Below are positions 25,290 to 37,962 of a DNA stretch of 64,000 bases, piece after piece (position 1 is the first letter of the stretch; every line of letters begins with the position of its first letter). The position numbers and the translations under genes were made by a program. The DNA is from Dallia pectoralis. Lineage: Eukaryota; Chordata; Actinopteri; Esociformes; Umbridae. The stretch spans positions 6,599,436 to 6,663,435 of the forward strand of contig CM055747.1 in assembly GCA_029465975.1 (NCBI GenBank), written 5' to 3'. Below the pieces are notes generated by a model. That model worked only from the letters and a program-made list of their open reading frames with translations. It did not search any database and was not told the DNA's origin.

Positions 25290-25385
25290 CAAGTTTCTTC
25301 ATATAGCACAACTCATACATAGCAGTAATTCAATGTGCTTTACAAAGGGAAAAGAAGAAATGATCAAATACATTAATGAATTGTG
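25290..25385. repeat. Teleost dispersed repeat fragment
   Basis: 'catatagcacaactcataca' then 'attcaatgtgctttacaaag' matches the tail motif (genic-looking 'caaagtgctttaca') of a widespread fish retroposon. It is a short fragment. Confidence 0.5.
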
Positions 25386-25555
25386 GGACCAACAGCAGTC
25401 CTAATTCTAACCCAATGCCTGTAGGTGTTCCGTAAACCTAACCCATGAGCTGAGAATCTTTTCCTAGTTATGAACTGGCTGAAAAACATTTGCAGACTTG
25501 GTTTTCACGTTGTTCTATCTTCGTGGGGACACCAGGTCCTGGATTTGACAAAGGC

Positions 25556-26107
25556 AGCGATCATACAGACAGACACAAACACATTGGACAAAGACACCGA
25601 CCATACAGACAGACACAAACACATTGGACAAAGACACCGACCATACAGACAGACACAAACACATTGGACAAAGACACCGACCATACAGACAGACACAAAC
25701 ACATTGGACAAAGACACCAACCATACAGACAGACACAAACACATTGGACAAAGACACCAACCATACAGACAGACACAAACACATTGGACAAAGACACCAA
25801 CCATACAGACAGACACAAACACATTGGACAAAGACACCGATCATACAGACAGACACAAACACATTGGACAAAGACACCAACCATACAGACAGACACAAAC
25901 ACATTGGACAAAGACACCGACCATACAGACAGACACAAACACATTGGACAAAGACACCGACCATACAGACAGACACAAACACATTGGACAAAGACACCAA
26001 CCATACAGACAGACACAAACACATTGGACAAAGACACCGACCATACAGACAGACACAAACACATTGGACAAAGACACCGATCATACAGACAGACACAAAC
26101 ACATTGG
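25556..26107. repeat. 40-bp minisatellite (about 13.7 copies)
   Basis: The unit contains 'acattggacaaagacaccga' then 'ccatacagacagacacaaac'. The only variation is accgacc, accaacc or accgatc at one site. All three frames on both strands are open, so the many 160-260-codon frames here are not genes. Confidence 0.97.
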
Positions 26108-26664
26108 GGTAAAACTGAAACAGTTTCGAAGTCTAGGGAGTCTGCTGTTACAGGTAATTGGCACAATTTCAGCAGCCAGTAACCTCGGTTGGATTCAACT
26201 TGAAGCATCCAGCACACGTGCTCAGAGAAAAAACAGAGTTATACAGTTTGAAGGGCTGCCATGACCTTCAGAATCACAGAGCAAATCATTTCCTATGAAG
26301 TGTGCACTTCTTCTGACTAGAGTGCCATGGACACTATGGTTACTGGTCATCAGTAGGTGGCGCGACACAAGTATTCATTTTGTACTGCAGTCCTAAAGCC
26401 GATGCCCTTGTCTGCTGATCGCTACAATAAATATGCTGCTCACCCAACCACACATTTTATATCGTATTACCTGTGCGCCAGAAGGATGCACTCTCTCAGA
26501 TTTTCTAAAGTGCAACGAGTCGAGACAACCACATTTGATCCTGTAGCGCCTTAAGCCCAGACAAGGCCGGCAATTTTCCCTCTTCGGAATCATTACGGAG
26601 GGACTTTCACAGCGGCGATTTTCTACCATCTTTCCAATAGGGGCAACGTGAGCTGCTCTTGCAT
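26108..26664. other. Gene-free stretch
   Basis: No recognised feature. Confidence 0.55.
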
Positions 26665-26765
26665 AGGCTTGCAGCTTACAGCACGCTAGGCTGTTATGAT
26701 GGATGGCCGTTTAAGCCTTTGACTCTGGCTCACAGATTCGATCCCAGTGCTGAGCCTCGCACACT
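26665..26765 (+). mobile_element. Possible tRNA-derived SINE head
   Basis: 'gatggccgtttaagcc' and 'acagattcgatcccagtgct' resemble A- and B-box elements about 40 bp apart. The B box is close to GGTTCGANTCC. It abuts the Sleeping Beauty-like copy that follows. It has no intact cloverleaf and is not a tRNA gene. Confidence 0.4.
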
Positions 26766-26819
26766 TTACCACCCAGAGGTGTGGGTAAAGCATTACAAGT
26801 AATAGTATCACGTTTTGTT

Positions 26820-27580
26820 GGCCACTTCAATACTTTCTTCTTTTTAAGCCATTTTGTTCGACTATCACGGTATGCTTAGGGTCCTTGTTCTGATGGAGGA
26901 CTTTATTCTGACCAAGTTTTAATTTTCTTGCTGATTTCTTAAAGAGAACCTTTAGTGTTTCTAGATAATCATTGTCTCTCATAATGGCCAGTCTCATTTC
27001 CTTCGAAAAACACCCCCACAACATAACACTGCCACCACCACGCTTCACAGTTGGGACGGTGTTCTTTGGATGACAAGCCTCACACTTTCCACCATTAACA
27101 GGGCTTATCACGTCGGAGTAGGGGCTTCTTTTTTTGCACAAAAGCCTTTCAGGCCATGGTGATGTAGGACTCTATTAATGGTAAATGTAGTAACTTTGGT
27201 ACCTTCTGCTTCTGACTTCCCCAGTGTCTTTGTTGTCATCTTGAGGTTCAGTTGAGCCCTTCAAACCAAAGTTCTTTCAGCCCTGGGAGATAATTGATAC
27301 TCTCTTCCTGAACAATATAATATGTTTTTAATTGCGTACAATTGAGGGCACAGAGGCTTGTGGTGCCTGAAACTGCTTGGAAATTGCAACAAAGGAGGAT
27401 CACGACCTGTGGAGGTTCACAATTCTTTGAGGTCTTTGCTGAGTTGTTTTGATTATTTCATTGTATCAAGTGCAAAACAAAGTAACTGCATCAATTTCGG
27501 GAATTTGTCAGGTTGTTTACGGAGACGGTCAACTTAGTATATGTAAACATTTGCCACACTGAAATTCTGATAGCGAGGTA
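26820..27580 (-). mobile_element. Sleeping Beauty-like Tc1 element, 5' and central part, decayed
   Basis: Read on the minus strand, 'ttacatatactaagttgacc' (about 27,535-27,555) is the inner direct repeat of a Sleeping Beauty-type end. It is followed by transposase pieces, including the N-terminal DNA-binding region, and then an open stretch, GGKCEACHPKNTVPT, VKRGGGSVMLWGCFSK and KDPKHT. These are DDE-domain motifs. There are frameshifts upstream, and no right terminus could be found near 26.8 kb. Confidence 0.85.
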
Positions 27581-27696
27581 AAGCTAAAATAAATCTATAT
27601 ATCTAATCAATTGTTTTTTTTTAAATGATCTCTCCTAAATGTGTAAAACAGATATCGAAATTGACTTGACTAACGCACATTCTATTTACAGTTACT

Positions 27697-28008
27697 GCAG
27701 GGTACACAATGCAATAAATGCAGGGTACACAATGCAATAAATGCAGGGTACGCAGTGCAATTAATGCAGGGTACACAATGCAATAAATGCAGGGAACACA
27801 ATGCAATTAATGCAGGGTACACAATGCAATAAATGCAGGGAACACAATGCAATTAATGCAGGGTACACAATGCAATAAATGCAGGGTACACAATGCAATT
27901 AATGCAGGGTACACAATGCAATAAATGCAGGGAACACAATGCAATAAATGCGGGGTACACAATGCAATAAATGCAGGGAACACAATGCAATAAATGCAGG
28001 GAACACAG
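27697..28008. repeat. 23-bp minisatellite (about 13.5 copies)
   Basis: The unit is 'gcagggtacacaatgcaata' plus aat, with 'gggaacac' and 'caattaat' variants. Confidence 0.95.
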
Positions 28009-28494
28009 GGTGCAAAGTTCTACTCAAATGTTCAGATTAAACAACGATTGGTCTGATGCTGTTGAAGAACATCAGAAAGAAAAAAGACCATCAGCAAAAG
28101 CAAATGCAATTGAAATATCAAGCCAGAACATGTGTCTTAACAGCTCAACAAACGTTAATGAGCGCTGCACACACATGTTCCATGTACTGGAAGCAGGTGT
28201 TGCAAAAAAAGCAAATCTGTAGTTCAAATAGCAAACACAACACAGACAAAAGAGACTTTTGGAATTATAACTTCCTATGGCAAAACACGTTCTAAGTTCT
28301 GCATGCTTTAAAAAAGATTATTTAACCCACAAACTGAGTCCAAGATACCCAGAGAAATATCCAACTGAAATGACATGGGATTCGAGACATTTATAACCAG
28401 CTATTACATCGAATTTCATTTTAGAAAAAGAACGTTTGTCGCCTCTTTGTTGAGACACTACGTACAAACACTTAAAGTAAGTAATAAGTAATAT
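28009..28494. other. Gene-free stretch
   Basis: AT-rich with no recognised feature, between the 23-bp array and the Tc1-like 3' fragment. Confidence 0.55.
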
Positions 28495-29146
28495 ACACAA
28501 ATGAGCCAAAACATTATGACCGAATATGCTGTTGGTCCTCCAAGACAGCGCTGACCCGCCAAGGCATGGTCTCTACAGCACCCCCCGAAGGTGTCCTGTG
28601 GTATCTGGCACCAAGACATTAGCAGCAGACCCCCGAAGGTGTCCTGTGGTATCTGGCACCAAGACATTAGCAGCAGACCCCCGAAGGTGTCCTGTGGTAT
28701 CTGGCACCAAGACATTAGCAGCAGATCCCTGAAGGTGTCCTGTGGTATCTGGCACCAAGACATTAGCAGCAGATCCCCGAAGGTGTCCTGTGGTATCAGG
28801 CACCAAGACATTAGCAGCAGATCCCCGAAGGTGTCCTGTGGTATCTGGCACCAAGACATTAGCAGCAGATCCCCGAAGGTGTCCTGTGGTATCTGACAGC
28901 AAGACATTAGCAGCAGATCCCCGAAGGTGTCCTGTGGTATCTGGCACCAAGACATTAGCAGCAGATCCCCGAAGGTGTCCTGTGGTATCAGGCACCAAGA
29001 CATTAGCAGCAGATCCCCGAAGGTGTCCTGTGGTATCAGGCACCAAGACATTAGCAGCAGATCCCCGAAGGTGTCCTGTGGTATCAGGCACCAAGACATT
29101 AGCAGCAGATCCCCGAAGGTGTCCTGTGGTATCTGGCACCAAGACG
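28495..29146 (-). mobile_element. 3' end of Tc1-like element (family A) with 48-bp minisatellite
   Basis: The terminus 'atgagccaaaacattatgac' at 28502 is the same terminal repeat as at 56.9 kb, inverted. It is followed by the element's 3' flank ('aggcatggtctctacagcac') and then by tandem 48-bp units. After the last unit the sequence switches abruptly to unrelated DNA at about 29,147. No transposase body or left end is present, so this is a truncated 3' fragment, on the minus strand. Confidence 0.85.
28583..29143 (-). repeat. 48-bp minisatellite derived from Tc1 3' end (about 11.7 copies)
   Basis: The period is exactly 48 bp. Read on the minus strand it is the same unit as at 56.4 kb, but here the units carry 'cttggtgcc' and 'ccttcgggg' almost throughout. 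Variants are few: 'tcagg' for 'tctgg' in five units, one 'gacagc', one 'ccctga'. The open frames (VPDTTGHLRGSAANVL repeats) are a by-product. Confidence 0.95.
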
Positions 29147-29924
29147 ACGATGGAGATGGATTTGGAAGTTTGAATGTCATGCTCGTTTGATTTCAGTGGT
29201 AAATATCTCCCGGATTATCCATGTAAAATATGGATTGTATTATTCCAGTGTTTGGCCCCCAGGATGTGAATGTCATCTTCCTGTTATACCCGTCACCTCA
29301 CCAAAGGACACCCTCTCCCCGTCCCAAATAAATCGGATTCGGAAAATAATACGCAAACAAAAACATTTGATTCAAGCGAAATAGACCTCTAACCTCTAAT
29401 TCGTGAGTGAATCGAAATGTCTTATCGAATCGCGAATGAACCGGATCGTCCGATCGTCAAGCCAGTGACACCATGAACAGGGAGACAGCGGAATGAGTGG
29501 GAGACGGCAAGAGAGGTATGAGAAAGTGAGATGAGCCAGAGAGCGAGTTCAGAGAGGCATATATTTCACTAGTGACAACAGGTAGTGTTGCCCGGCACAC
29601 TGGCAGGGGTTAGTTTAATAGGGCTGTGGCTTTTACCAGAGATTTGCCAACACACCAGATCACCACATACAGACATCAGGCTCAGAGCAGTCTAAGCTAG
29701 TCGAACCGGTTACAGCTCACCGCCCAGACACCAGAACATGCTGATCCATAAAGACTTTTACAGTATCACTCCCTCCTGAATCCAATCAGATACACACACA
29801 CATTCTGAATACTTGCACCCCGACTCCTCAGTGAGCCTTCGTTTCGCGGATCCGAAGCACCATAAACTGCATGTATAGAGAGGATTGGGTGAATACATTG
29901 TCAGTGCTTAGTAAAGCGATGATT
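29147..29924. other. Gene-free stretch
   Basis: No recognised feature. Confidence 0.55.
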
Positions 29925-30012
29925 TAAGACCGTCTTGCACTGGGAGTGAACCCACAATCCTTGGAGCTGGTGCTTGCAGCTTAATGCACTTAGCCATCGC
30001 CGTTGACAACTG
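29925..30012 (-). mobile_element. tRNA-derived SINE head
   Basis: On the minus strand 'gatggctaagtgcattaagc' (A-box-like) is followed about 35 bp later by 'gtgggttcactcccagtgca' (B-box-like). The spacing fits a tRNA-related pol III promoter. The acceptor stem does not pair properly, so it is read as SINE-derived and not as a working tRNA. Confidence 0.5.
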
Positions 30013-31054
30013 AAGCCTGACTTCATGGCGAAAACATCATTATTAATTTAGTTTTTAACCCAATCCCTACCCACTCTAAATGATTACATAAAGTCATATG
30101 TATAGTGTACACCTTATAACAACCGGTAATAAACACAGTCCAACATAAAGGCTCGAGAAATATGTTGGTACAGAACATCACCTTAGAGCAACAACGACAT
30201 CTTGTCGCTTCTCGAGTGTTACGGAACACACAGTGACAAGTTCGGTCAGCTAGGGTTCCGTACAATACGTGTAATCCAGGTGTGTGTTTGCGCGTGTGTG
30301 CGTGTGTGCGCACGAACAGCTACACGGTCGGGTATCAAATCACAGCTGGCGGGCGCATGTGTGCCTTTGTCCTCAGCCGTGAAACTGCTTTCTCTCCCAA
30401 CAAAGAAAGAGGACACTGTGAGATCATTCTAACCAGGAGGGAACGGGCGAACGACAGAGCAGAGACAGGGACAAATGGAAGAAGCGAGCGTCGCTCAGTG
30501 GAAAACCCAACAGTTTGAGCCGTCGTCGTCCCGGGTAACAGTCACATGTTTAACTCGCTGGGAACGTCTATTATTTTCCTCCCTCCCCTGCAGCATCCTT
30601 TCAAGGACAGCCATTGGTTGGACCGGCGCGCCAATCAATTTGTTCGCCGTTTCGTTTCTCCATGTTGAAAAGGTTTCTGGCACTTATTGTGCGAGAAGAC
30701 AGATTTGTCCATTCAAATCGTACCAAACGAGGTCGATGTTCAACTATCTCGTCATTAATTGCACCCACCTGGTGTCCCAGGTCTAAATAAGCCCCTAATT
30801 AAAAAGCGTTTGAAAAGAAATGGAACTGGCGTAGAGATCCAGATTTGAACCCCACACCGGTTTATTGTAATTTCAGACACCTTTGAAAACAGAAAATTTC
30901 TTAACCTCATAACTCATTACTTGAGAATAGTATGTACGTAACCATAACAACACAAAATTCAGAAGATAGTTAAGCGATCAGACACATGAGATATATGGTA
31001 TGAAGCCTATATATCCTGGGTAATGTCTTCTCTTAGCCAATCAGTAACGGAAAG
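30013..31054. other. Gene-free stretch
   Basis: A (GT)n lies at about 30,280-30,312. 'ggtgtggggttcaaatctgg' (minus strand, about 30,860) resembles an isolated B box, but no partner A box was found. Confidence 0.5.
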
Positions 31055-31250
31055 CCCATAGCAGTGGAATATTGACCACATACCACAAATAATCTGCCTT
31101 GCTATATACACAACGGTTGCCAAAATAATGACAACAATAAAAAGTAATCTTATCCAAAATGTTATTGGATATACCGTTCGATGCTTTCAACCAATCAGCA
31201 CCCAGCCCCCAAACGGCCTTGTTAACAATATACCGTTGATATAGCAGACG
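31055..31250. mobile_element. Salmonid/pike-type MITE with near-palindromic ends
   Basis: 'gtggaatattgaccacatac' on the left and 'aacaatataccgttgatata' on the right form imperfect inverted repeats. The arrangement around 'ccaatcagcacccag' resembles an abundant salmonid interspersed element containing 'ggtatattggccatatacca'. There is no coding capacity. Confidence 0.6.
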
Positions 31251-32445
31251 CTTAAATTCAAAGTCACTTGAAGCCTGCATATGCCTTTATCCAAACCACT
31301 CAGTCATCAGAATTGTTCATCGTTTAGTGACGTTACTTCCAATTCTGATTGATAATTAGTGTCATCCTCCTGACTCTGAAAGTGTCTCCGCTCGAATTAT
31401 TGTTACAATACCATCCTTGAACCGCATCCGATGAGGAGGACCGAGGAGATCTGCTGGTTGCCAAGGTAGAGGAGGATGTGTTTCATTGCTACTGTTGCCT
31501 TCCATCTATTTGCTTAAGGGATTAAAGCCTCAAACGTTTTGCTTTCCAACCGCCTGTGTCCACATAAACCAAGGGGCCTTTTCAGACATAAGCCACATGT
31601 CACGAGTGGCTTAAAGGCTGAATACAGGGCAGTTTAATACGTCCGTGGTCCCTCTCCCTGCTGACCTGGCTGACTCTGAACTCTGACCCCGGACGCAGAT
31701 AAGACAAAAAGGCTCCACCCTGTCAGCCAGACCTAGTGCTTTACCCTGACACTGCGGTCATCGATGTGGCGTGTCGACTTGGAGGTCAGGAAGTGTGGAA
31801 AGTTTTTCGCTACTAAAAACACTTCCCCAGTTAAGTAAGGACAAACCCCTTTGAACAAATCCACACGGTATAAACTGGAAGGTGATTGAGTAATGTTGAG
31901 TAATGTAATGACTAATGACTTTCAAAAGCTATGTAACTCAGGAATCGGATGTTGTTTCAGGTAAACACACACATCTAACGGACCGATTTGCCATTTATCT
32001 TATACGTAATTCAGTCATGAAGCAATTCAAGTCCCTTTTCTAGAACAGGCAAATCAGACACAACAAAATGACTCTTGTGAATGACGCACGCACGCACGCT
32101 TTTATTTGGTGTGAGTTAAACAAGCAATTCTGTGTGTGTTTGGGAAGGTTCTCTAAAATATATGCATCTTTTTATCTTAAAGTCTTGTTTGTGAAGTGTT
32201 TGACTCAAAGAAGACCAGAAGTTGTCTCGGGTCTCCAAAATGAATTGCATTAATGTAAATCGGAAGCATTATCATGTTACTTTTTCAGGCATGATATCCC
32301 TACTGTATTTTGTTCTAGCGTTGACTCTGCTGACAGAAATTGTATTGATTAAAATGCATATACTATTTATTAACCCAAAAAATGCAACCTGGGGTACCTG
32401 CAAGACGACTGACATCTGAAATGTCAGCTCCGATCAAAAAGGCAC
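31251..32445. other. Gene-free stretch
   Basis: No recognised feature before the large satellite. Confidence 0.55.
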
Positions 32446-35400
32446 CCGACACGGCACTGGCGATCACATAACACGTCACTAGTGATCACCCGACACGCCA
32501 CTAGTGATCACCCGACACGCCACTGATCACCCGACTCTGTCACTAGTGATCACCCGACTCTGCCACTAGTGATCACCCGACTCTGCCACTAGTGATCACC
32601 CGACTCTGCCACTAGTGATCACCCGACTCTGCCACTAGTGATCACCAGACACGCCACTGGTGATCACCAGACACGCCACTAGTGATCACCCGACACGGCA
32701 CTAGCCACTAGTGATCACCCGACACGGCACTGCCACTACTAGTGATCACCACGACTCACCCGACACGCCACTAGTGATCCACTAGTGATCACCCGACACG
32801 CCACTAGTGATCACCCGACACGCCACTAGTGATCACCCGACTCTGCCACTAGTGATCACCCGACTCTGCCACTAGTGATCACCCGACTCTGCCACTAGTG
32901 ACTCTGCCACTAGTGATCACCCGATCACCCGACTCTGCCACTAGTGATCACCCGACTCTGCCACTAGTGATCACCCGACTCTGCCACTAGTGATCACCCG
33001 ACACGCCACTAGTGATCACCCGACACGCCACTAGTGATCACCCGACACGCCACTAGTGATCACCCGACACGCCACTAGTGATCACCCGACACGCCACTGA
33101 TCACCCGACTACTAGTGATCACCCGACACGCCACTAGTGATCACCCGACACGCCACTAGTGATCACCCGACACGCCACTGTGATCACCCGACTCTAGTGA
33201 TCCACTAGTGATCACCCGACTCTGCCACTAGTGATCACCCGACTCTGCCACTAGTGATCACCCTCTGCCACTAGTGATCACGCCACTAGTGATCACCAGA
33301 CACGCCACTAGTGATCACCCGACACGCCACTAGTGATCAGATGATACGCCACTAGTGATCACCCGACACGCCACTAGTGATCACCCGACACGCCACTAGT
33401 GATCACCCGACTCTGCCACTAGTGATCACCCGACTCTGCCACTAGTGATCACCCGACTCTGCCACTAGTGATCACCCGACTCTGCCACTAGTGATCACCC
33501 GACTATGCCACTAGTGATCACCCGAGTCTGCCACTAGTGATCACCCGACACTAGTGCCACTAGTGATCACCCGACACGATCACCCGACACGCCACTCCAC
33601 TCTGCCAGTGATCACCCGCCACCACTAGTGATCACCCGACACCACTAATGATCACCCGACTGCCACTAGTGATCACACTAGTGATCACCCCACTAGTGAT
33701 CAGATGATACGCCACTAGTGATCACAGTGATCACCCGACACTGCCACTAGTGATCACCCGACTCTGCCACTAGTGATCACCCGATCACCCGACTCTGCCA
33801 CTAGTGATCACCCGCTCTGCCACTAGTGATCACCCGACTCTGCCACTAGTGACACCCGCTCACCCGACTCTGCCACTAGTGATCACCCGACTCTGCCACT
33901 AGTGATCACCCGACTATGCCACTAGTGATCCACTAGTGATCACCCACGCCACTAGTGATCACCCGACCACTGATCAGATGACTACGCCACTAGTGATCAG
34001 TGATCACCCGACACTGCCACTAGTGATCACCCGACACTAGCCACTAGTGATCACCCGACTGCCACTAGTGATCACCCGACTCTGCCACTAGTGATCACCC
34101 GACACTGCCACTAGTGATCACCCGACTCTAGCCACTAGTGATCACCCGACTCTGCCACTAGTGATCACCCGACACGCCACTAGTGATCACCCCACTAGAC
34201 ACGCCACTAGTGATCACCCGACACGCCACTAGTGATCACCCGCCACTAGATCACGCCACTAGTGATCACCCGACTAGTGATCACCCGACCACTAGTGATC
34301 ACCCGACACGACTCACCCGACACGCCACTAGTGATCACCCGACACGCCACTAGTGATCACCCGACACGCCACCTAGTGATCACCCGACTAGTGATCACCC
34401 GACACGCCACTAGTGATCACCCGACACCCGACACGCCACTAGTGATCACCCGACACGCCACTAGTGATCACCCGACTCTGCCACTAGTGATCACCCGACT
34501 CTGCCACTAGTGATCACCCGACTCTGCCACTAGTGATCACCCGACTCTGCCACTACACCCGACACCCGACTCTGCCACTAGTGATCACCCGAACTAGTGA
34601 TCACCCGACTCTGCCACTAGTGATCACCCGACTCACTAGTGATCACCCGACTCTGCCACTAGTGATCACCCGACTCTGCCACTAGTGATCACCCGACTCT
34701 GCCACTAGTGATCACCCGACTCTGCCACTAGTGATCACCCGACTCTGCCACTAGTGATCACCCGACTACTCTGCCACTAGTGATCACCCGACTAGTGATC
34801 ACCCGACTGCCACTAGTGATCACCCGACTCCCACTAGTGATCACCCGACACGCCACTAGTGATCACCCCGACACGCCACTAGTGATCACCCGACACTGCC
34901 ACTAGTGATCACCCGACCACCCGACACGCCACTAGTGATCACCCGCCACTAGTGATCACCCCACTAGTGATCACCCGCCACTAGTGATCACCCGACTCTG
35001 CCACTAGTGATCACCCGACTGTGATCACCCGACCACCCGACACGCCACTAGTGATCACCCGACACGCCACTCTGCCACTAGCCACTAGTGATCACCCGAC
35101 TCTGCCACTAGTGATCACCCGACTCTGCCACTAGTGATCACCCGACACGCCACTAGTGATCACCCGACACGCCACTAGTGATCACATGATACACCACTAG
35201 TGATCACATGATACGCCACTAGTGATCATCCGACACTGCGACTAGTGATCACCCGACACGCCACTAGTGATCACCCGACACACTAGTGATCACCCTAGTG
35301 ACACCGACCACTAGTGATCACCCGACACGCCACTAGTGATCACCCGATACGCTACTAGTGATCACCCGACACGCCCCGACACGCCACTAGTGATCACCCG

Positions 35401-36976
35401 ACCGTGATCACCCGACGCCACTAGTGATCACCCGACACGACCACTAGTGATCAGACTAGTGATCACACACCCGACTCTGCCACTGATCACCCGACCACTA
35501 GTGATCACCCGACACTAGTGATCACCCGACTACTAGTGATCACCCGACCTAGTGATCACCCGACTAGTGATCACCCACGCCACTGCGTGATCACACTCTG
35601 CCACTAGTGATCACCCGACTAGTGATCACCCGCCACTAGTGATCACCACCCGACACGCCACTAGTGATCACCCGACACGCCACTAGTGATCACCCGACAC
35701 TGCCACTAGTGATCAGTGATCACCCGACCACTAGTGATCACCCGACACGCCACTAATGATCACCCGACACGCCACTAGTGATCACCCGACACGCCACTAG
35801 TGATAACCCGACTAGTGATCACCCGACTCTGCCACTAGTGATCACCCGACACTAGTGATCACCCGACTCTGCCACACTCACCCGACTCTGCACCCTCTGC
35901 CACTAGTGATCACCCGACTAGTGATCACCCGACACGCCACTAGTGATCAGATGATACGCCACTAGTGATCACCCGACACACCACTAATGATCACCCGACA
36001 CGCCACTAGTGATCACCAGACACGCCACTAGTGATCACCCGACACGCCACTAGTGATCACCCGACACGCCACTAGTGATCACCCGACTCTGCCACTAGTG
36101 ATCACCCGACTCTGCCACTAGTGATCACCCGACTCTGCCACTAGTGATCACCCGACTCTGCCACTAGTGATCACCCGACTCTGCCACTAGTGATCACCCG
36201 ACTCTGCCACTAGTGATCACCCGACTATGCCACTAGTGATCACCCGAGTCTGCCACTAGTGATCACCCGACTCTACCACTAGTGATCACCCGACACGCCA
36301 CTAGTGATCACCCGACACGCCACTAGTGATCACATGATACACCACTAGTGATCACATGATACGCCACTAGTGATCATCCGACACGCGACTAGTGATCACC
36401 CGACACGCGACTAGTGATCACCTGACACGCCACTCGTGATCACATGATACACCACTAGTGATCACATGATACGCCACTAGTGATCATCCGACACGCGACT
36501 AGTGATCACCCGACACGCCACTAGTGATCACATGATATGCTACTAGTGATCACCCGACACGCCACTAGTGATCACATGATACGCCACTAGTGATCACCTG
36601 ACACGCCACTAGTGATCACGCCACTAGTGATCACATGATACGCCACTAGTGATCACCCGGCACGCCACGAGTGATCACCCGACACGCCACTAGTGATCAC
36701 ATGATACGCCACTAGTGATCACCCGACACGCCACTAGTGATCACACGATACACCACTAGTGATCACCCGACACGCCACTAGTGATCACCCGACACGCCAC
36801 TAGTGATCACCCGACACGGCACTCGTGATTACATGATACGCCACTCGTGATTACATGATACGCCACTCGTGATCACATGATACGCCACTCGTGATCACAT
36901 GATACGCCACTAGTGATCACATGATACGCCACTAGTGATCACATGATACGCCACTTGTGATCACATGATACGCCAC
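32446..36976. repeat. 4.5-kb scrambled satellite, 22-23-bp unit with double-palindrome core
   Basis: The unit is 'cactagtgatcacccga' plus 'cacgc' (22 bp) or 'ctctgc' (23 bp), giving about 200 copies. CACTAGTG and GTGATCAC are each perfect 8-bp palindromes that share GTG. The right third gains 'acatgatac', 'atccgacacgcg' and 'actcgtgat' variants. Units are often cut short, and the same junction ('cccgactagtgatcac') recurs at least seven times. There is no coding potential; the small frame at 34,262 is a shadow. Confidence 0.97.
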
Positions 36977-37962
36977 TTCGCCGCTCCACAAATGCATGAG
37001 CAGGATGTGATGTCTCTCCGGGACGTCGTCATTCGCCCGGTTACTCTTTGACGACCAATGTCATTGGGTTGTCCGTTTGTTTTCTCACACTTCATTGGCT
37101 GAGGACACAAGCCATGTAGGTCAGGGACTTTTCCACGTCGGCGCCTCCATGGCAACGTCATTGGCCAGATTCCAGAGCCCAGTGGCCATGTTGTGGTGAC
37201 CTTGGAACACTCCCGCTATTATTTTCCATAGAGGTCAGCGGCCAAGAATGTCGAGCATGCTGGGTAAAAACATGCCTCCTGTTTTCTTTATCTTTCGCCC
37301 GCTCGCTCTGTCTCTCACTCCGCCTCTCTCTCCCTCTGCAAGTCTCTCAGTTGTCCACAACATCAGCGACATGTCGCCGACCTCCTCTGTCTGGATGTTC
37401 TACATCTGTCTGTTTCAATTCCTTTCTATTTGTTTATTTCCGTCTCTGGATCCTTTCCTGGTTCTCTTTTTCACGTGGACAATTTATGCAGAGGCGGTTC
37501 CCTTTCATCTTTCCCTCTTGCGCTCGTCGCTTCCCTCTTGCTCTCATTCTGTCTCGCTCTGCCTCCCCCCCCCTCCTACTTTACAAGGGGTGTGATGGGG
37601 TTCACCGAGATACGAGTTCAAGGCTGTGTGAAACTCACATTGGTTAATATTCCCCAGCTGGACCTTTATTTGCTCTGATCTGTTTAAAAACATACGGGGG
37701 GGAGGGGGACTATTTTAGTCTGTTTCCCAGCAGGATATCCTTTTGGACACCATGTGTATTTTGAAACCCTCTGGTGCACAGAGACGTATGCTGTGGGGTA
37801 GGTCGAGGCATCAGCTACTCTGTGCCTGTGACGAAACGTCTGAAAAGTCAGCAATTTCAATTAGCGCGCAGTAATGTAAAGCACCGTCTTAAAGCACTTT
37901 AGAACAGAACTGGGTATTACATTTGGAAACATCGAATGTTTCAATTACGACGAAAACAAAAG
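36977..37962. other. Gene-free stretch
   Basis: The part at 37,290-37,580 is strongly pyrimidine-rich on the plus strand, which creates small frames. No gene signal. Confidence 0.55.

Noticed and set aside
25470..26264. Set of 160-264-codon frames (HTDRHKHIGQRH repeats)
   Set aside because: A 40-bp tandem repeat open in every frame.
29925..30012. Functional tRNA gene
   Set aside because: A- and B-box-like motifs are present, but the stems do not pair into a cloverleaf. A SINE head is more likely.
32446..36976. CRISPR-like array
   Set aside because: There are no unique spacers between repeats, units are contiguous and variable, and the genome is a vertebrate.
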